From: Sympetrum striolatum
Lineage: Eukaryota; Arthropoda; Insecta; Odonata; Libellulidae
Length of the DNA stretch: 64,000 nt
NCBI GenBank assembly: GCA_947579665.1
Contig: CANPUZ010000054.1
Coordinates: 124,001 to 188,000 of the forward strand
Direction of reading: 5' to 3'
Shown: piece by piece, positions 25,840 through 37,739 of the stretch
How positions within the stretch are numbered: position 1 is the stretch's first letter
Layout: each line of letters opens with the position of its first letter
The notes under the pieces: model-generated
Seen by the model: only the letters and a program-made list of their open reading frames with translations
Databases searched by the model: none
Told to the model about the DNA's origin: nothing
Made by a program: the position numbers and the translations under genes

Positions 25840-26480
25840 AAGTACCATATAAGTCGACCTTTGAAGCCTAAATAAATCTATCAAAAGCCAGGGGTCAACT
25901 TATACGCAGAACATAAAATTTAACCCTTTACAACTTAGGGGTAAATAAGTGAAACTGCCTGCTTAACACTTGTTGCACACAAACCACAATTATTTCTTAC
26001 TGAAACTAATTTTTGGCAAGTCTTATTAACATAGATATCATATTTTTATTTACCATAAATTTAATAAATATTCCGATATTTACTTTTTGCAAACGAAGAT
26101 CAATAAGCACATCTTGGTTTGTCTTTTTCATATAATCATTATGATTTGACTTAGCATTTGGAGTTAATGGAAGCTGTTTTAGCACTGTCTTGATTTGATA
26201 TTACCACACTATATTACCATTATTTCTATAATAAATTTTTAATTCCATGGTGTTTCTGTTTTGTAATGCATTTTTATTTGTAAGGCCTGAGTGATACCAA
26301 CGAAAGAAACTTGTGCTATAGTTAAGCAGAGGCGAGAAGTTGACATGGCAGCTGAATGAAACAATTCTAGCGTCTTAATCTTATGAATATAAATATTTGC
26401 GAACTCATACTAAAGGAGAATCAATATTTCATGCACTGGATGAGTTTTTTTTAAGAAAAAGAAATACCTCTGAGTATTAT
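25840..26480. other. Intergenic, possible MITE trace
   Basis: At 25843 a phrase TACCATATAAGTCGACC is followed about 50 bp on by GGGGTCAACTTATACGC, inverted to it. This suggests a short decayed inverted-repeat element. Nothing else is recognised. Confidence 0.35.
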
Positions 26481-26481
26481 C

Positions 26482-27064
26482 TTGGCAGTAGCCGCAGATT
26501 GTGGGGCGGTACAAGGGTTTTCATGCATATTTAAAAAAAGGAGGAGCCGAATGCATTCACTGTACACTTCTTCTGTACAAAGGAAATTTTTGATGATGGG
26601 AATTCAGCCATATTTATCAGGTGCAAGAAAAAAAATTGAAGACCTACTTTCTTATTGTGAGCACTTAAAGAATACAAAATATCATGAACGATTTGATGAT
26701 ATTTTGAAAATTAACATACCTGATTGAATTTTGGATTGTTTTTTGAGTGCAAAGAATCTCTACAGTTGCAAGATGAACTGAGGATGTAACTACAAATGTT
26801 GAGTTGAAATTTAAATTCAAAAGCGGCTACCAGCAATTCTGGCTGTAAAAGGAGATTCCTACAGCTTATCATGAATTATGGGTTTGAATTCAAAAGTTCT
26901 TAATCGACTTTCCTTCACCATATTCAGTGGAACTTGGATTTAGTGCCATAACCAATTTATTAACAAAAAAGAAACTGATTGCAAATAGTCAATCGCGGCG
27001 ATTTAAGATTACTGCTGACTAAAATGGAGCCGAGGATTACTAAATTGGTAGCAGCATACCAGGT
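26482..27064 (+). pseudogene. hAT transposase remnant (ZBED5/SCAND3/FAM200-like)
   Basis: C-terminal part of a hAT-superfamily transposase of the type domesticated as ZBED5 and SCAND3 in vertebrates. The frame 26482-26727 ends at KINIPD with a TGA where the family has Trp. After several stops and shifts the diagnostic C-terminal block reappears at about 26996-27064 as RGDLRLLLTKMEPRITKLVAAYQ in two pieces. This block is part of the hAT dimerisation region. The N-terminal BED finger and catalytic core are missing or unreadable. Dead copy. Confidence 0.8.
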
Positions 27065-27310
27065 TTATCCTTCTCATTGAGATAATTTTGAATGTTTTAA
27101 CTTTTTTGTATTACCTTTCTATTCAGAATTCAATAAATAGTTTCATAATTTCAAACTTCAATGTATCTAATTTACACCTTCCTTTACTATATTTTACGAA
27201 AAATGTAGAAACATTAATACATATATCTTTCTGTTTAATTGCTATTAAAAAAAAACTAAATTCAAGGGGGGCACTGAGCAATATTTTATTCTGGAAAGCG
27301 GGTGGTAGGC

Positions 27311-27340
27311 CAAAAAAGTTTGGGAACTACTGCTTTAGAG
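27311..27340 (+). repeat. Right terminal repeat of the hAT remnant and target site
   Basis: AGTTTGGGAACTACTG at 27317-27332 is the inverse of the CAGTNGTTCCCAAACT end typical of this hAT group. The next 8 bp, CTTTAGAG, would be the target duplication, but I found no matching left end. About 245 bp separates it from the transposase remnant. Confidence 0.7.
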
Positions 27341-27359
27341 CAACGCCATTATCACTCAT

Positions 27360-27500
27360 ACACCATAATAAGAATCTTCTTTTGGCGCTGAATCTAATTT
27401 AATTCTTTGAAAGAAACAAAGCCTGTATGCCATAAAAGTGATGTTGAGATGCATTTCTTATGGAAAACCATTTGAGCATTCTTGGTTCAAACCCAGTCAA
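27360..27500 (+). repeat. Dispersed repeat with one B-box-like core (copy 3 of 3)
   Basis: Starts near the right flank of the hAT remnant. It contains GATGCATTTCTTATGGAAAA and then TTGGTTCAAACCCA near 27484. Compare 5070-5330 and 21350-21640. Confidence 0.45.
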
Positions 27501-28662
27501 ATTATCATATAAAAATGTCACAGTGCTTCTTTCCTGATATCGTAGAACATGAATACGAAGTTCAATCGGGCAAACAGTTTTTAGAATTCTGTGACCTTGT
27601 TGGTTTATCTCATGAGGCAGTCATGAAGTCTCTGCCGACTGCATTCAGATACCAAATTTTATTTCATTAATTTAATTTGACAAAGTCTGTCAACAGAATG
27701 TCATTAGCACAAAATAAATAATATCGCAAAATATTATAAAATGCATCTTGAAAACTGCTCGCAGCTCACCGTATAATAATAAGCAGCAAACAAGTAGTGC
27801 TTAAGTAACGAGAAATACAAAGAATATGTAAATAAGAAAATTAACTATGCAATAAGTAAATCTGAACTAATTTGTCTATAATCAAAATTAGCCCAATACA
27901 TTTTACCTTCAGAAAAGAAAAAAAAAAACTTAGAAAAAAATATAAAAAGGAAAACTTTTCTAGAAACTTAATTAGACTTTTTCTATAATGACAAAAATAT
28001 TTTAAAAATGTTAGAAAAAGAAAAGAAAAAATCTGATGTGGCCAGCACATGACTTTCTCCATAAGTAAGATGTAAATATTTATCTACGACAGTATTTTCG
28101 AACTCTATATTCAATCTAAACTTGGAAGATAAGTGATAAATTTATATCATATTATCTTTTACGTCACAATCATTATAAATAATGTTTTTTGGGACATGTT
28201 TGATGAAAAACGATGAAATGGCCTTTCGACCCAGAGCGCCCGCAAAATAAATAATCAGCAGCTTCCAGTTTATCAGTATTTAATGAATAACTCCTAAGCA
28301 ATCAGTTAAAAAAAATAGGTTTCATACAAAAGTTATAGTAAATTACATTTTCTAAAACTTTTATAAATAATAGTATACACCTAAATATCAGATAAATGGA
28401 GATATTTTGCAAAAACGGAAGTGAGCTTCGAAAAGTAAACCTCGACTTCCGGTAAACCGATTTACCAAGTACTACATATGAAATTTGGTGTTGATACGAC
28501 AAATAGTTTTCATGTTACAGCGCACACAAAGTACATAATCATCTTCTTCCGGTTTATCAGTATTTCATGAATAACTCCTAAACGATCAGTGACACAAATA
28601 TATGTTCAATACAAAAGTTATAGTAAATTACATTATCTAAAACTTTTATAAATAACAGAATA

Positions 28663-29475
28663 CAAGTAAAATGTTGCTTGCATACTGCAAGCATATCGAT
28701 AACACTAATTTCAAGTCGGAATCATATCGAGTGGGTTCTCAACAGAAAAAAATGGATTGAAAATATTCTTAAAATTCAATGCAATTTATTCGTCTGGCAT
28801 CGAACCCGGGTCTTCCTGGTGAACTTACTATGCAGCACAACAGAAGATCACCATCTCTAACTATCTGTAAAAATTCAAGCAGAAATATTATCTGCAACTG
28901 CCTCAAACGACGTCCTACGTTTCCCTTATATTCCTTATGTGAGAAATTTTAATGTGCTCTGGCATCGAACCCAGGAACAGCATGGTCTAATCTAAGGTTT
29001 TCTCTTAAACCAAGTCTTAATATACATCTTCCAGCAAAGCGAGATTTTCGTATCATTTCGGTAAGTGTATAAAAAAAATAAAAAACTACCTCAATGTATT
29101 TTTACTGATTTTTGCATCGTCCTAGCATCGAACCCAGATTTTACTTTCTGTAAATGTAATTAATGAATTTGATAGATCCTGACCATATCTAAAGGCTCCT
29201 TGAGTTTTGATTCTCTACCTTTATGGGAAGTATTTTTTAAATATTCCCAAATATCAAAGCAATGCTTTTAAATGGGAAAAATCGGGACTTTGGGGCCCTC
29301 TGGAATCGAACCCATGACACTGAGGTTCAAAATCGCAATTTTTCTGGCGGTTTCACGTTATGGCCAATACGTCGTAAAAATTTCAAGTCAATGACGCTTG
29401 TGGTTTAGCCTGTGAATTAGTATTCTATCTATCTATATATATGAATGAATCCGGAGAAGCATCAATATATAATAG
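28663..29475 (-). mobile_element. Six-module element with four modules (copy 6, head I, body beta)
   Basis: Runs from the tail (CAAGTAAAATG, hairpin CTTGCATACTGCAAG) to the head (GAATCCGGAGAAGCATC, TATAATAGA). Cores in reverse complement lie near 28797, 28966, 29121 and 29308. Two internal modules are missing with no scar I can see, consistent with unequal recombination between modules. Confidence 0.8.
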
Positions 29476-30083
29476 ATACAGTAGAAGTCCGTTATAACGA
29501 GTACGGCATATAGCGAGAGTTGCGTTATAGCGAGTGATTCATTGGACGTTGTCCGTCTCACAGCAAAAAGGATAGGGAGTTACTTCCGTTATAACGTGTG
29601 ATCAAAATCTGAGGTATCGTTATAACGAGTGTCATGGTCCTATATTCGCCTTGCAGGTGGCATATCTCGTAATCGAAGACGGCTCACGATTTTCACTATC
29701 CACTTTGTCCCTCACGTCTCCTATATCTTATCCCCTTGAATCTTGTTTATTTTGTCCATAATCCCTCTAGTCAGCTGGTTGAATCGAGTTTCCATTTTAT
29801 TACCATCCACCTGTGGGATTTCTCTTCACTCGAAACTTGGCACCAAACCGTCTAATGGAAGGGATATAAGAGATATAAGCAGCGCTGTTTCGGATTTACA
29901 GGGTAACCTCTCCCTCGCGCCGATTCATTAGTTATGAAGCGTGTGAATGAAAAATATCTTGAGAATGAAATTTGATATGAATTGGGGGCCACATGATGGC
30001 CATCGCTCTTCCATCAGTTGATCATTAGACGTGAGTCCGTTCAGAGCTTTCCAATAACTGAGTTTCTAGTGTGACAGTTCTGT

Positions 30084-31235
30084 GATGGAGAGCAAAAGAA
30101 AGGCTTTAGATTTAGCAAAGAAATTTGAAATTGTGCGAAAGAGAAACCGCGAGTAAATCTGAAATCGGCAGACGGTATGGCATGTCATCGTCGACTTTAT
30201 TTATGATTTTAAAGAACAAAGAAAAAATTAAGTTTGCATTCATGAAGCAAAACACTCCAGGAGGGTGCAAAAAACTACGGCCAACGGATAATACGGAGTT
30301 GGAGTCCATTCTATTAGAATGGTTCACTCAGCAGCGATCTCTAGGAATTCCAATCAGCAGAACAATGATAAAAGCGAAAGCTGAAGAGCTTGCCCTACGC
30401 ATGAAACTGGACAATTTCCGTAGCACGGATGATTGGCTGAACCGATTTAAAGGAAGAAGAGATCACTCCACATAATTAGCGGTGAATCCAGTTAAGTAAA
30501 TGAGCAAGCGGCACATAATTGGCTTCCAATTCTCAAGTCGATCCTCGAAAAATACGAAGAAAAGGTAAGTAATGCAAAAAGCAAATTATCGTTTAAATAC
30601 TATAAATTGTAAGATAGGCCATGTATTTAGTGTGACAAACTGTAATTAATCTCCACGTAATTAGGGCATATACAAAGCGGATGAGACAGCACTGTTTTAC
30701 AATTTACTGCCGGAAAAAACCTTGGCTGTTAAGGGCGACTGCTGCTAAGGTGGAAAAAGGAGAAGGAGAGGCTTACAGTTCTCCTCTACACGAACATGAC
30801 TGGATGTGATAAATAATTATTGGAAAATCCGTGCGTCCCCGAGCTTTTTGTGGCCAGCGAAATATTCCCTGTACTTCCGAGTCCAACGCCAAAGCATGGA
30901 TGACAGGACAAATTTTTACGCTGTGGCTTAAGGCTTTTGATGCCAAAGTTGGAGGGAGAAATAGAAAAATTGTGATGTTCATGGATCGCTGTCCGGCCTA
31001 CCCCATCATTAAATTGACGAACATAGAGCTTGTGTTCTTTCCCCCAAACTGCACAAGTGTGTTGCAGCCATTAGATCAGGGCATTATTCGAGCTACAAAG
31101 CGCCATTTTAGATCACACCTCGTTAATACGTTAATGAGGAAGTTAATGTCAAAAGAAACCCGCATCAAATGGAATGTCCTGGAGGCAATCCATGGGTTTG
31201 CATTGGCCTGGGGAAAATATCACCCGAAAGTGTGA
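30084..31235 (+). pseudogene. Tigger transposase (CENP-B-like DNA binding, DDE domain), frameshifted
   Basis: Starts at an ATG encoding MESKRKALDLAKKFEIV, a CENP-B/pogo-type N-terminal helix-turn-helix. A shift near 30120 moves the frame to RETASKSEIGRRYGMSSST, and a CENP-B-type second DNA-binding part follows (ISRTMIKAKAEELAL, DDWLNRFKGR). After another shift and a likely intron (30565-30664) comes YKADETALFYNLLPEKTLA with the first acidic residue. The frame 30831-31235 holds MFMDRCPAYP (second Asp) and PPNCTSVLQPLDQGII (third Asp), 29 residues apart. The family usually has N and H where this copy has R and Y (DNCPAH). At least three breaks: not functional as read. Confidence 0.88.
30565..30664 (+). 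other. Possible 100-bp intron in the Tigger transposase
   Basis: GAAAAG|GTAAGT at the left and ACGTAATTAG|GGC at the right are good GT-AG borders. Removing it joins EKYEEK to GIYKADETALF without a shift, which matches the usual spacing between helix and first catalytic motif in the family. Confidence 0.55.
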
Positions 31236-32149
31236 ATAAGTGTTTCAAACATTCGGGTTTTAAAAAAATACAGAAAATGATTCTGTCGATGGATCTGCTG
31301 AGGTGAATTCGGAGTTAGTGCCCAGATGCTGGAGAAATGTGTCCATTAGAGTAGAGGAGAAGGAATTCTGCTCTCACCAGCTGCGAATTGCCGGCACCAG
31401 AGAAAAACTCGCGTCTAACGAGCATGACTCTCGTAACTACTTACACTACTGGAAAGCCATATTTAATTATTAAGCTAAGTCACTAAATCCTAACTAATAC
31501 GATTATCTAATGATATATTATTACTTTCGTCGATAATTTAGCAATAATGATCCACATTTTATGTTAGAGGACGCACTTTGGTTATGGTTTATGAATCAAT
31601 GATATAATATTTTTGACGCGAACGTACTCTTTTACGCATTCTGAAGCATTTGCGTAGGAATTAAAAACCCTACAGTTCCATTCGGACACATTTACTGACC
31701 TTGGATTCAAGAAGACGGACTTAATTAGACTTACTGTTAGAAATCGGCTATAACGAGTATCGCGTTATAACGAGTACTTTTCCAATTTTTGTCAGCTCTC
31801 GTTATAACGGACTTCTACTGTACTTAAATATCATATTTATCGAGATAGCTTGCAAAAACGGAAATTTTCTTCGAGGGATAAAGCTCGACTTCTGGTTAAC
31901 CGATTTTCTCCAAAAACTAATTAACTCTGACAGCAGCCACCACAGTGCTATATATGAAGTTTGGTATTGATACGACGACTAGTTTTTACATTAGAACACC
32001 CACAAGCACACACACACACATACACATCATTCCAAAAATGGTCAAAACATGTTCTAGGGACCACAAAACATGTATTTCTGTTTAAATCTCAAAGTCGATT
32101 TTTTCATGAAAACAATACTCTCTCTATACTACATGTATGGAGGAAGTAA

Positions 32150-34450
32150 AAACATTTTTATTTCATAGATAAACATACATAGACAAAAATACACATACGC
32201 ACCATACGAAGTCAAGCAAGAGTTAAGAAAAACATAACAAATTACTATTGAATATTAAGCCATTTTTCAAGTTTGTTGTTAACATGTTTCAATCCATATC
32301 TGTAAACTGCGTTTACTCACCCAACCAAATTCTCAAGTTCCACAGTTAAAATTCCTCGCAAATTACCTACTCCCCCCCTTAACTCCCCCATTCACAACTA
32401 TCCATTCAACCCTTTCCCCAACCTCTCCTATACCCCCTCCGGAAAGTGTATATAAGGAAGAAATTCTTTTCTTCACCTAAAGATGTTGCAATGCAATGAA
32501 ACCCGGGTCGTGGTCTAAATAAAGGACAGCACTGTGGAAATTACAAAGTTGTTTTTATTCTGATAAGTATTCATGTATTATTACACATTTTAAAATCTCA
32601 TCAAAAATGAATGCATTCAAAATTTTATAAGTAATTGATTCCTGAGGTTGTAATAAGTTAAAGTATATATAGTATTTTTAGATATATATTTTAGATAGTC
32701 TTTTTATTTAAATTAAAATGTCCCTAGTCATTTAAAATAGAAAGAAAAGGATAGGAAATGTGAATCTGGATTCGTATAAGAGAAACAAAAGAGAAAGGAA
32801 ACTCAGAATTCAAACATTTTCTTAAAAAAATAAAATAAAAGATGTAATTTAAGTATTCAGGTGTAGTAAGTTAGCTATGATTAACTTTGCATCACTTAAA
32901 ATTACAAAACTTATATTAGTGAAAATCAAAGCTCTTGAATATATATATGGAAAAGCTTAAGCAAAAAGTGGTTTTAAACCTGCGTTAGATTATTAGCTTA
33001 AGGCCTCAGGAAACAAATCTTTATCAAAATAGATATAAAAACTAAAAATAACATAAGAGACTTAATATTCAGTTAAAGTTCACCAAAGACTTATAAAGTA
33101 TCTTTCGAAAAGACTTTGCAAAACCTTCATAAAAGAAGGTTCTATGATGGCATTACATGATAGAAGATTGAGGAGTGCAAAACATTTTAACACAAAAGCA
33201 TTATAAATTAAAAGATTAGAAATTGAAATAAAATTATAGATAGAAATAAATTATAAATTGGAAATAAATTTGAAAAATCTGTGAGGTTATAATGAAAAAT
33301 ATAGTCTTGCAATACAAAGTAAATTTTATAAAAATTATTTATCTAGATAAACATTGTATAATTAGTTTAGATGCAAAAAATCTTGGTAGGAATGGATTGA
33401 TGTAGTGCAGATCACGGTAAGTGAAAAGAAAAAACATAATTAACCCTTAATTAGTAGCGTGGGGTCAATTTAGCCCCAGGCAGTGCATGTCCTTCGTTAA
33501 CACAGAAACTAATGAAGATATATCAACAAAATTATCGTTTTTTAAAGATGTGATCTATGTTATGATTATCCAAATTTTGTTAATTTCAAGAAATAAAAAT
33601 TATGCAATTTAAGCAGTTACAAAATTTACAAAATTTAAATTTAAATCATTATCTCAACAACATTTAAATAATTTTTAAGTGCCGATACATTAACTAATTC
33701 ATTGCTAAGCAACACAAAAAATGCATTTCCAAAACAAGTTTTCTTGGATGTTTTTAGGATTTTAACGAATATTTTTCGAATGCATCTTGAATGTTTAAAA
33801 TGCTTTTGGGGTTCACAAAATACTTGATTAATGCTCACTGAGTAAAGCTGTGTTCATATATTTCCAATATAGCAACAAAGAGCTACGCAATAAAATTTTT
33901 TGAATAGTGTTTTTAAAAATTGGTACCCTTGCTATGTGAAGTTATAAAATAATACAAAGTAATAAATAATACACAGTAATTTTATAAAGTTATTAATCTA
34001 GATAAATATTCAATAATTAGATAAGATACAAAAAATCTAGGGATGAGTGAATTGATGCAGTTTAGATCACGATAAATGCAAAAAAAAAGACTGATATTGA
34101 ACATTGATAAAAAATTTCAAAAATTATGAGCAAGGCCCCATACCTTTGCTATTATTTTATTAAACAAAAATCGACATACAAAATGGCTGATACTTCACTG
34201 AGAAGATCTTATGCAATTGTCTTTCTTTTTCAATTTGTAAAAAGTAAATTTGATACATTGAAACGACTGATCTTTCCTAATAGTGTAAACATCAATTGGC
34301 TGACGATGACTCAATAAAAAAATCTTGCAACATTTATCATAAATGCATCAATTAATACTCTTATGGAAGTATCCTTCATCAATGTGTTTCTTATAGCAAC
34401 TAAATATATACATATTGATATGATATATGCGAATCAAATTCGAATTTAAT
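32150..34450. repeat. No gene; direct repeat and a piggyBac-like end
   Basis: 33310-33435 and 33968-34090 are diverged direct copies (AATTTTATAAA, TTAATCTAGATAAA, AAAAAATCT, GGATTGATG and GATCACG in the same order). At 33440 a TTAA is followed by CCCTTAATTAGTAGCGTGGG, which resembles piggyBac-type termini, but no partner end was found. Confidence 0.5.
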
Positions 34451-34451
34451 T

Positions 34452-35240
34452 TAGTAGAAGTCTGTTATAACGAGTAAGGCATATAACGAGAGTTGTGTTA
34501 TAGCGAGTGATTTTTGGCCGTTGTCCGTCTCATTGCAGAAAGGATAGGGAGTTACGTCCATTATAATGAGTGGTAATTTCTGAATTATCGTTATAACGAG
34601 TGCTATGTTTGTCTTGCAGGAGGCATATCTAGAAAACCTCAATTGACGTGAGGGACAAAGTCCGACAAACCAACAGTTATCTCTTCTAACGGCAAATAAA
34701 ATTACATACAAAAATTATCGTCACCTTATTCATGCATTTGTTTTCCACAAGTCCCTTTTTCCCTTCCTCGGCAAAGATGCTTCAGGGAGCTTTGATTAGA
34801 AACTTCTCACTCTCCCCTTTATCCCTATGTGCATCGCATCCTCTCGTCTCTTTTCGGAGGGATAATTTCCCCTCTAGTCAGAGCCAAAATTTTCAATCGA
34901 GTTCCCATCACATTGGCATTCAGTGTGGAATTTGTTTTCATATCAAACTTGGCACCAAATCGTCTGATCCCGGACCAATGGGAATATAGGAGATAAAAGC
35001 AGTGCTGATTCGGATACCCAGGGTAACCTCCCTTGTGACTCTGTCGTTGCTTGTGATGGGCATGAATGAAAAATATCTCGAGAAAGCAATTTGATATGAA
35101 TTGAGATTATCTAAAGACACACCATTATTTTTCGATGATTATTGAGCAATAATTTTCCACATTTTATATCGGCGGACCCAGCTTCATTATGATGTATTAA
35201 TGGATAAAATTATGCGTTAATTCGAAAATAGGGCGCCATC
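34452..35240 (+). mobile_element. Internally deleted Tigger derivative
   Basis: The left end TAGTAGAAGTCTGTTATAAC and the next 550 bp match the 5' non-coding part of the Tigger at 29479-29990, including the GTTATAACGAGTG repeats and the TTGGCACCAAA block. It then jumps at about 35100 to sequence like 31520-31610 (AGCAATAAT, CCACATTTTAT). The transposase gene is missing. The right TIR is not seen, so the 3' end is truncated. Confidence 0.75.
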
Positions 35241-35741
35241 GTAAGAAATGGGCACCCCGAAATTTGAGCATCGGACATTGATAAATCATTTGCCCCCAAA
35301 TGTAATGCACACCTTAAGATATGAGGTCACGCCATTCGCTGCACCTTATACATGTGTACTATACAGGCATACGCTAACATATACGTTTATTTCATAAATA
35401 TTGTTTATTAATATTATTTATTCGCATATACACTGTACAAAAAATGCCGGTAATTGTCTATGCCTAAAGTCCTACATAAGTGCCAATTCAAAATCATTCA
35501 TATGAAAATTTTTATGGGTAGCCAATTTCCTTTAATTAAAAACTATCAGCCTACAGTTTTATATTTAGTGCAAACATCGATAGTGGTTTGGTGGAACATT
35601 TGCCGAGTTATATGAAACCAGGACATACCACGAGTAGTATTGTACCTGAATCTAGTTTGCAGTTGATTCTAATGCGCACCTTAAGTTTTGAGGCGAAAAA
35701 AAGACCCAAAAGGGTGCCCTTTATTTTCAAGTAAATACGGT
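35215..35741 (+). mobile_element. MITE-like element with imperfect inverted ends
   Basis: The left end (TTCGAAAATAGGGCGCC) and the inverted right end (TTGAAAATAAAGGGCACC, near 35717-35738) are similar. The interior matches 23815-24180, and the phrase GCACCTTAAG-TTGAGG occurs twice inside. No coding region. Superfamily not assigned. Confidence 0.5.
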
Positions 35742-36080
35742 TTTTTAAATAAATAGTATTTTTAATAGTGAATTTTCCCGTCAAAAATTACACTATAATT
35801 AAATTTAGCGTAAACATCCCGATTGCCTATGATCTCACAGGCCCATGGAGTGAAAGAGGGGGGGTTAGGGTGGAATGATCAGAAACAAATGCCGATTTTC
35901 TGTAATGTAACAGTAAGAAAAGGCCAACTTCCCTCAATTTGACAAAGGAAACCCTACCTACCCTTCTCAACTCATACCTCCCCTTGCACAAGTAACGGAG
36001 GGTGATAACACAAATCAGAACGCCTGCAATTGAAGTTCTCATTACCTTCTGGATATGATCCTCTCCAGCGCCCATCCTAC

Positions 36081-36179
36081 CTGGAGACGATCAATCTTCC
36101 TTGCTTTTGTAGACGTTGATTCTTCTTCCTCATTATGTAAATTCATCTGGCAGAGTAAGGGTTTTACAATCACCTGCAG
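36081..36179 (-). CDS. Possible 99-bp host exon, phase 0
   Basis: On the minus strand: a pyrimidine-rich CTTTTACTTGCAG acceptor, then an open frame LQVIVKPLLCQMNLHNEEEE continuing through STSTKARKIDRLQ, then CAG|GTAGGATG. The exon length is a multiple of three, with codon-like composition and an acidic then basic run. An alternative acceptor 6 bp further in (second CAG) is also in frame. It would join in phase 0 to the exon starting at 25726, though they are 10 kb apart and may not be neighbours. Family not recognised. Confidence 0.45.
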
Positions 36180-36774
36180 CTGCAAGTAAAAGACAATAAA
36201 TGTTCCTTAAATTACATAAATTTCAGTAAAAAACCATAAAATTGATATTATATTAAACCTTATTTAAAATACTAAATTTATTGATTAAAAGAAATAGAGA
36301 GTATGTATAGGTTATTGTCATTAACTGCATTGTAATTTCTGAAAATATTGCAATTAATTAAATTATAAATTATGTCTAGAGATTTAAAATGCAAACTTAA
36401 AATTAACTTTACTGGAAAAGAATTACAGTGACAACTAAAAAACACATTCAAGAAATATGTAAATGACTTCACATGTAGCATTCACAGCACACCGTTACGC
36501 CAAGCAAACCAATGAACATGGCCACTCAGTCAAAACAGGTTGTTCTAAAATAAATTTATGGAAAAGTATACATCATCTTTATATTATGAATATCCACAAC
36601 AACACAGCCGCATCCATTGATTTTATATAACATAATTTATTTGTCCAAAGGAAAAAAATAACACAAAGTTTGTTTGTCATAGGATATGTCAAAGAAAATG
36701 TTGTAATAACGCAGGAGAGTAAAGATGAGCCTATCTAATAAAATAAAGAGCTTAAGTGTGTTTGTGTTCATATA

Positions 36775-37100
36775 TGGTTATACATATATATAAAAAGCAA
36801 ACTTCGTTCGTCCGTACCCCTCTCTATCTCAGAAACTATTTGTCATAGAGCTATGAGACTAACCGCATTGTATTTCTAATAAGCTAAAAGCCCCTCGAAA
36901 ACTCATCTCTATGAAGGCTCGATTTCGAACCCAGAACTCCATAATACGTTTCCGTAAGGAATGCACGTATAGTTCGTTTTTGTACCTTGAAGATTGGAAA
37001 TAATGGTCCTACCAAGTCAGGAGAAGTACCAAACGAAGTTTAATTAAATACAGAGTATTATTATTGCCGTGAAACACACTTTTCGAATCGAAATAACGAG
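36775..37100 (+). mobile_element. Helitron-like 5' end with a B-box-like core
   Basis: TATATATATAAAAAGCAAAC followed by TTCGTTCGTCCGT and a TCTCAGAAACTATTTGTC phrase resembles 5' termini of animal Helitrons. A reverse-oriented core (TTTCGAACCCAGAACTCC, 36918) followed by a TAAGGAATGCA phrase repeats the arrangement seen in six-module units. It could be the start of the Helitron that ends at 49112, which would then be 12.3 kb including later insertions, but I cannot prove the link. Confidence 0.45.
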
Positions 37101-37627
37101 AACTATGACAAAATAAACGAGAATTTTGTAAAATGTCGCCGTAGTAAATAACGAGTCCCCCTGAAGACCAAGGTGATTGTTAAATCCGATACATTCATTT
37201 TCCCACAAGAAAACACAGTGATTTTAAGTCCATACCGAATAAATTTTCAAACAAAACACTTAGATCTGGTGCAGCACTTAAAAAATATGTACCCTCATAT
37301 TGAAGAAACGTTTTGTTTTACTTACCAAACGCATGTAACCACAGCAATATAAAACGAAAAAATTGCACTTCAATAAAGTTGAATCGTACTCGGAAGGCTG
37401 TATAACATGTAAGAGCACTCGGGATCTCAATACCTACAACAATATTGAGCAATATAATACTTGCAGTAACGGTATTCTACTTCGTTGGGATTATTAACAT
37501 CCTTTGAGCGCCATGACAGTTTTTATCGACTGTTAGTGATGAGCGATATATCGCTACCTGTGATTTAATCACCGTTACTGAAAAGTAGCAGTCACTGACG
37601 GTGATTAAATACACGAAATCACTGTGA

Positions 37628-37737
37628 CTGTGGATTCGGTGATTTTGGTGATTCGGTGATTTGGTGATTTTGGTGATTCCGGTGATTTCGGTGATTCGGT
37701 GATTTCGGTGATTCGGTGATTTCGGTGATTCGGTGAA
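37628..37737 (+). repeat. Minisatellite, GTGATTTCGGTGATTCG unit
   Basis: Six or so 17-bp units with variation, made of two half-units (GTGATTTCG and GTGATTCG). A GTGATTTAATCACC palindrome lies 70 bp upstream. Confidence 0.85.
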
Positions 37738-37739
37738 GA

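Larger units (their letters stand above)
29479..31820 (+). mobile_element. Complete Tigger/pogo-type DNA transposon, 2342 bp
   Basis: Both ends carry the same perfect inverted repeat starting CAGTAGAAGTCCGTTATAAC and continuing to GAG (23 bp). TA flanks on both sides (29477-29478, 31821-31822) are the expected target duplication. The subterminal regions also repeat the GTTATAACGAGT motif several times, a possible set of transposase binding sites. It encodes a broken transposase at 30084-31235. The TIRs are identical, so the insertion is fairly young although the gene is damaged. Confidence 0.92.
28030..32150 (+). repeat. Unclassified repeat, second copy, split by two insertions
   Basis: Left part 28030-28662 matches 18150-18500 and 18700-18810. 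Right part 31823-32146 matches the last 350 bp of the first copy, through the short CA tract to the GGAGGAAGT end. The break falls in the phrase corresponding to TATACCTAAATATCAT near 18505. What lies between is a six-module element and a Tigger. Confidence 0.8.

Noticed and set aside
37540..37570. Possible hAT left end (TAGTGATGAGCGATAT)
   Set aside because: No matching inverted end or transposase nearby.
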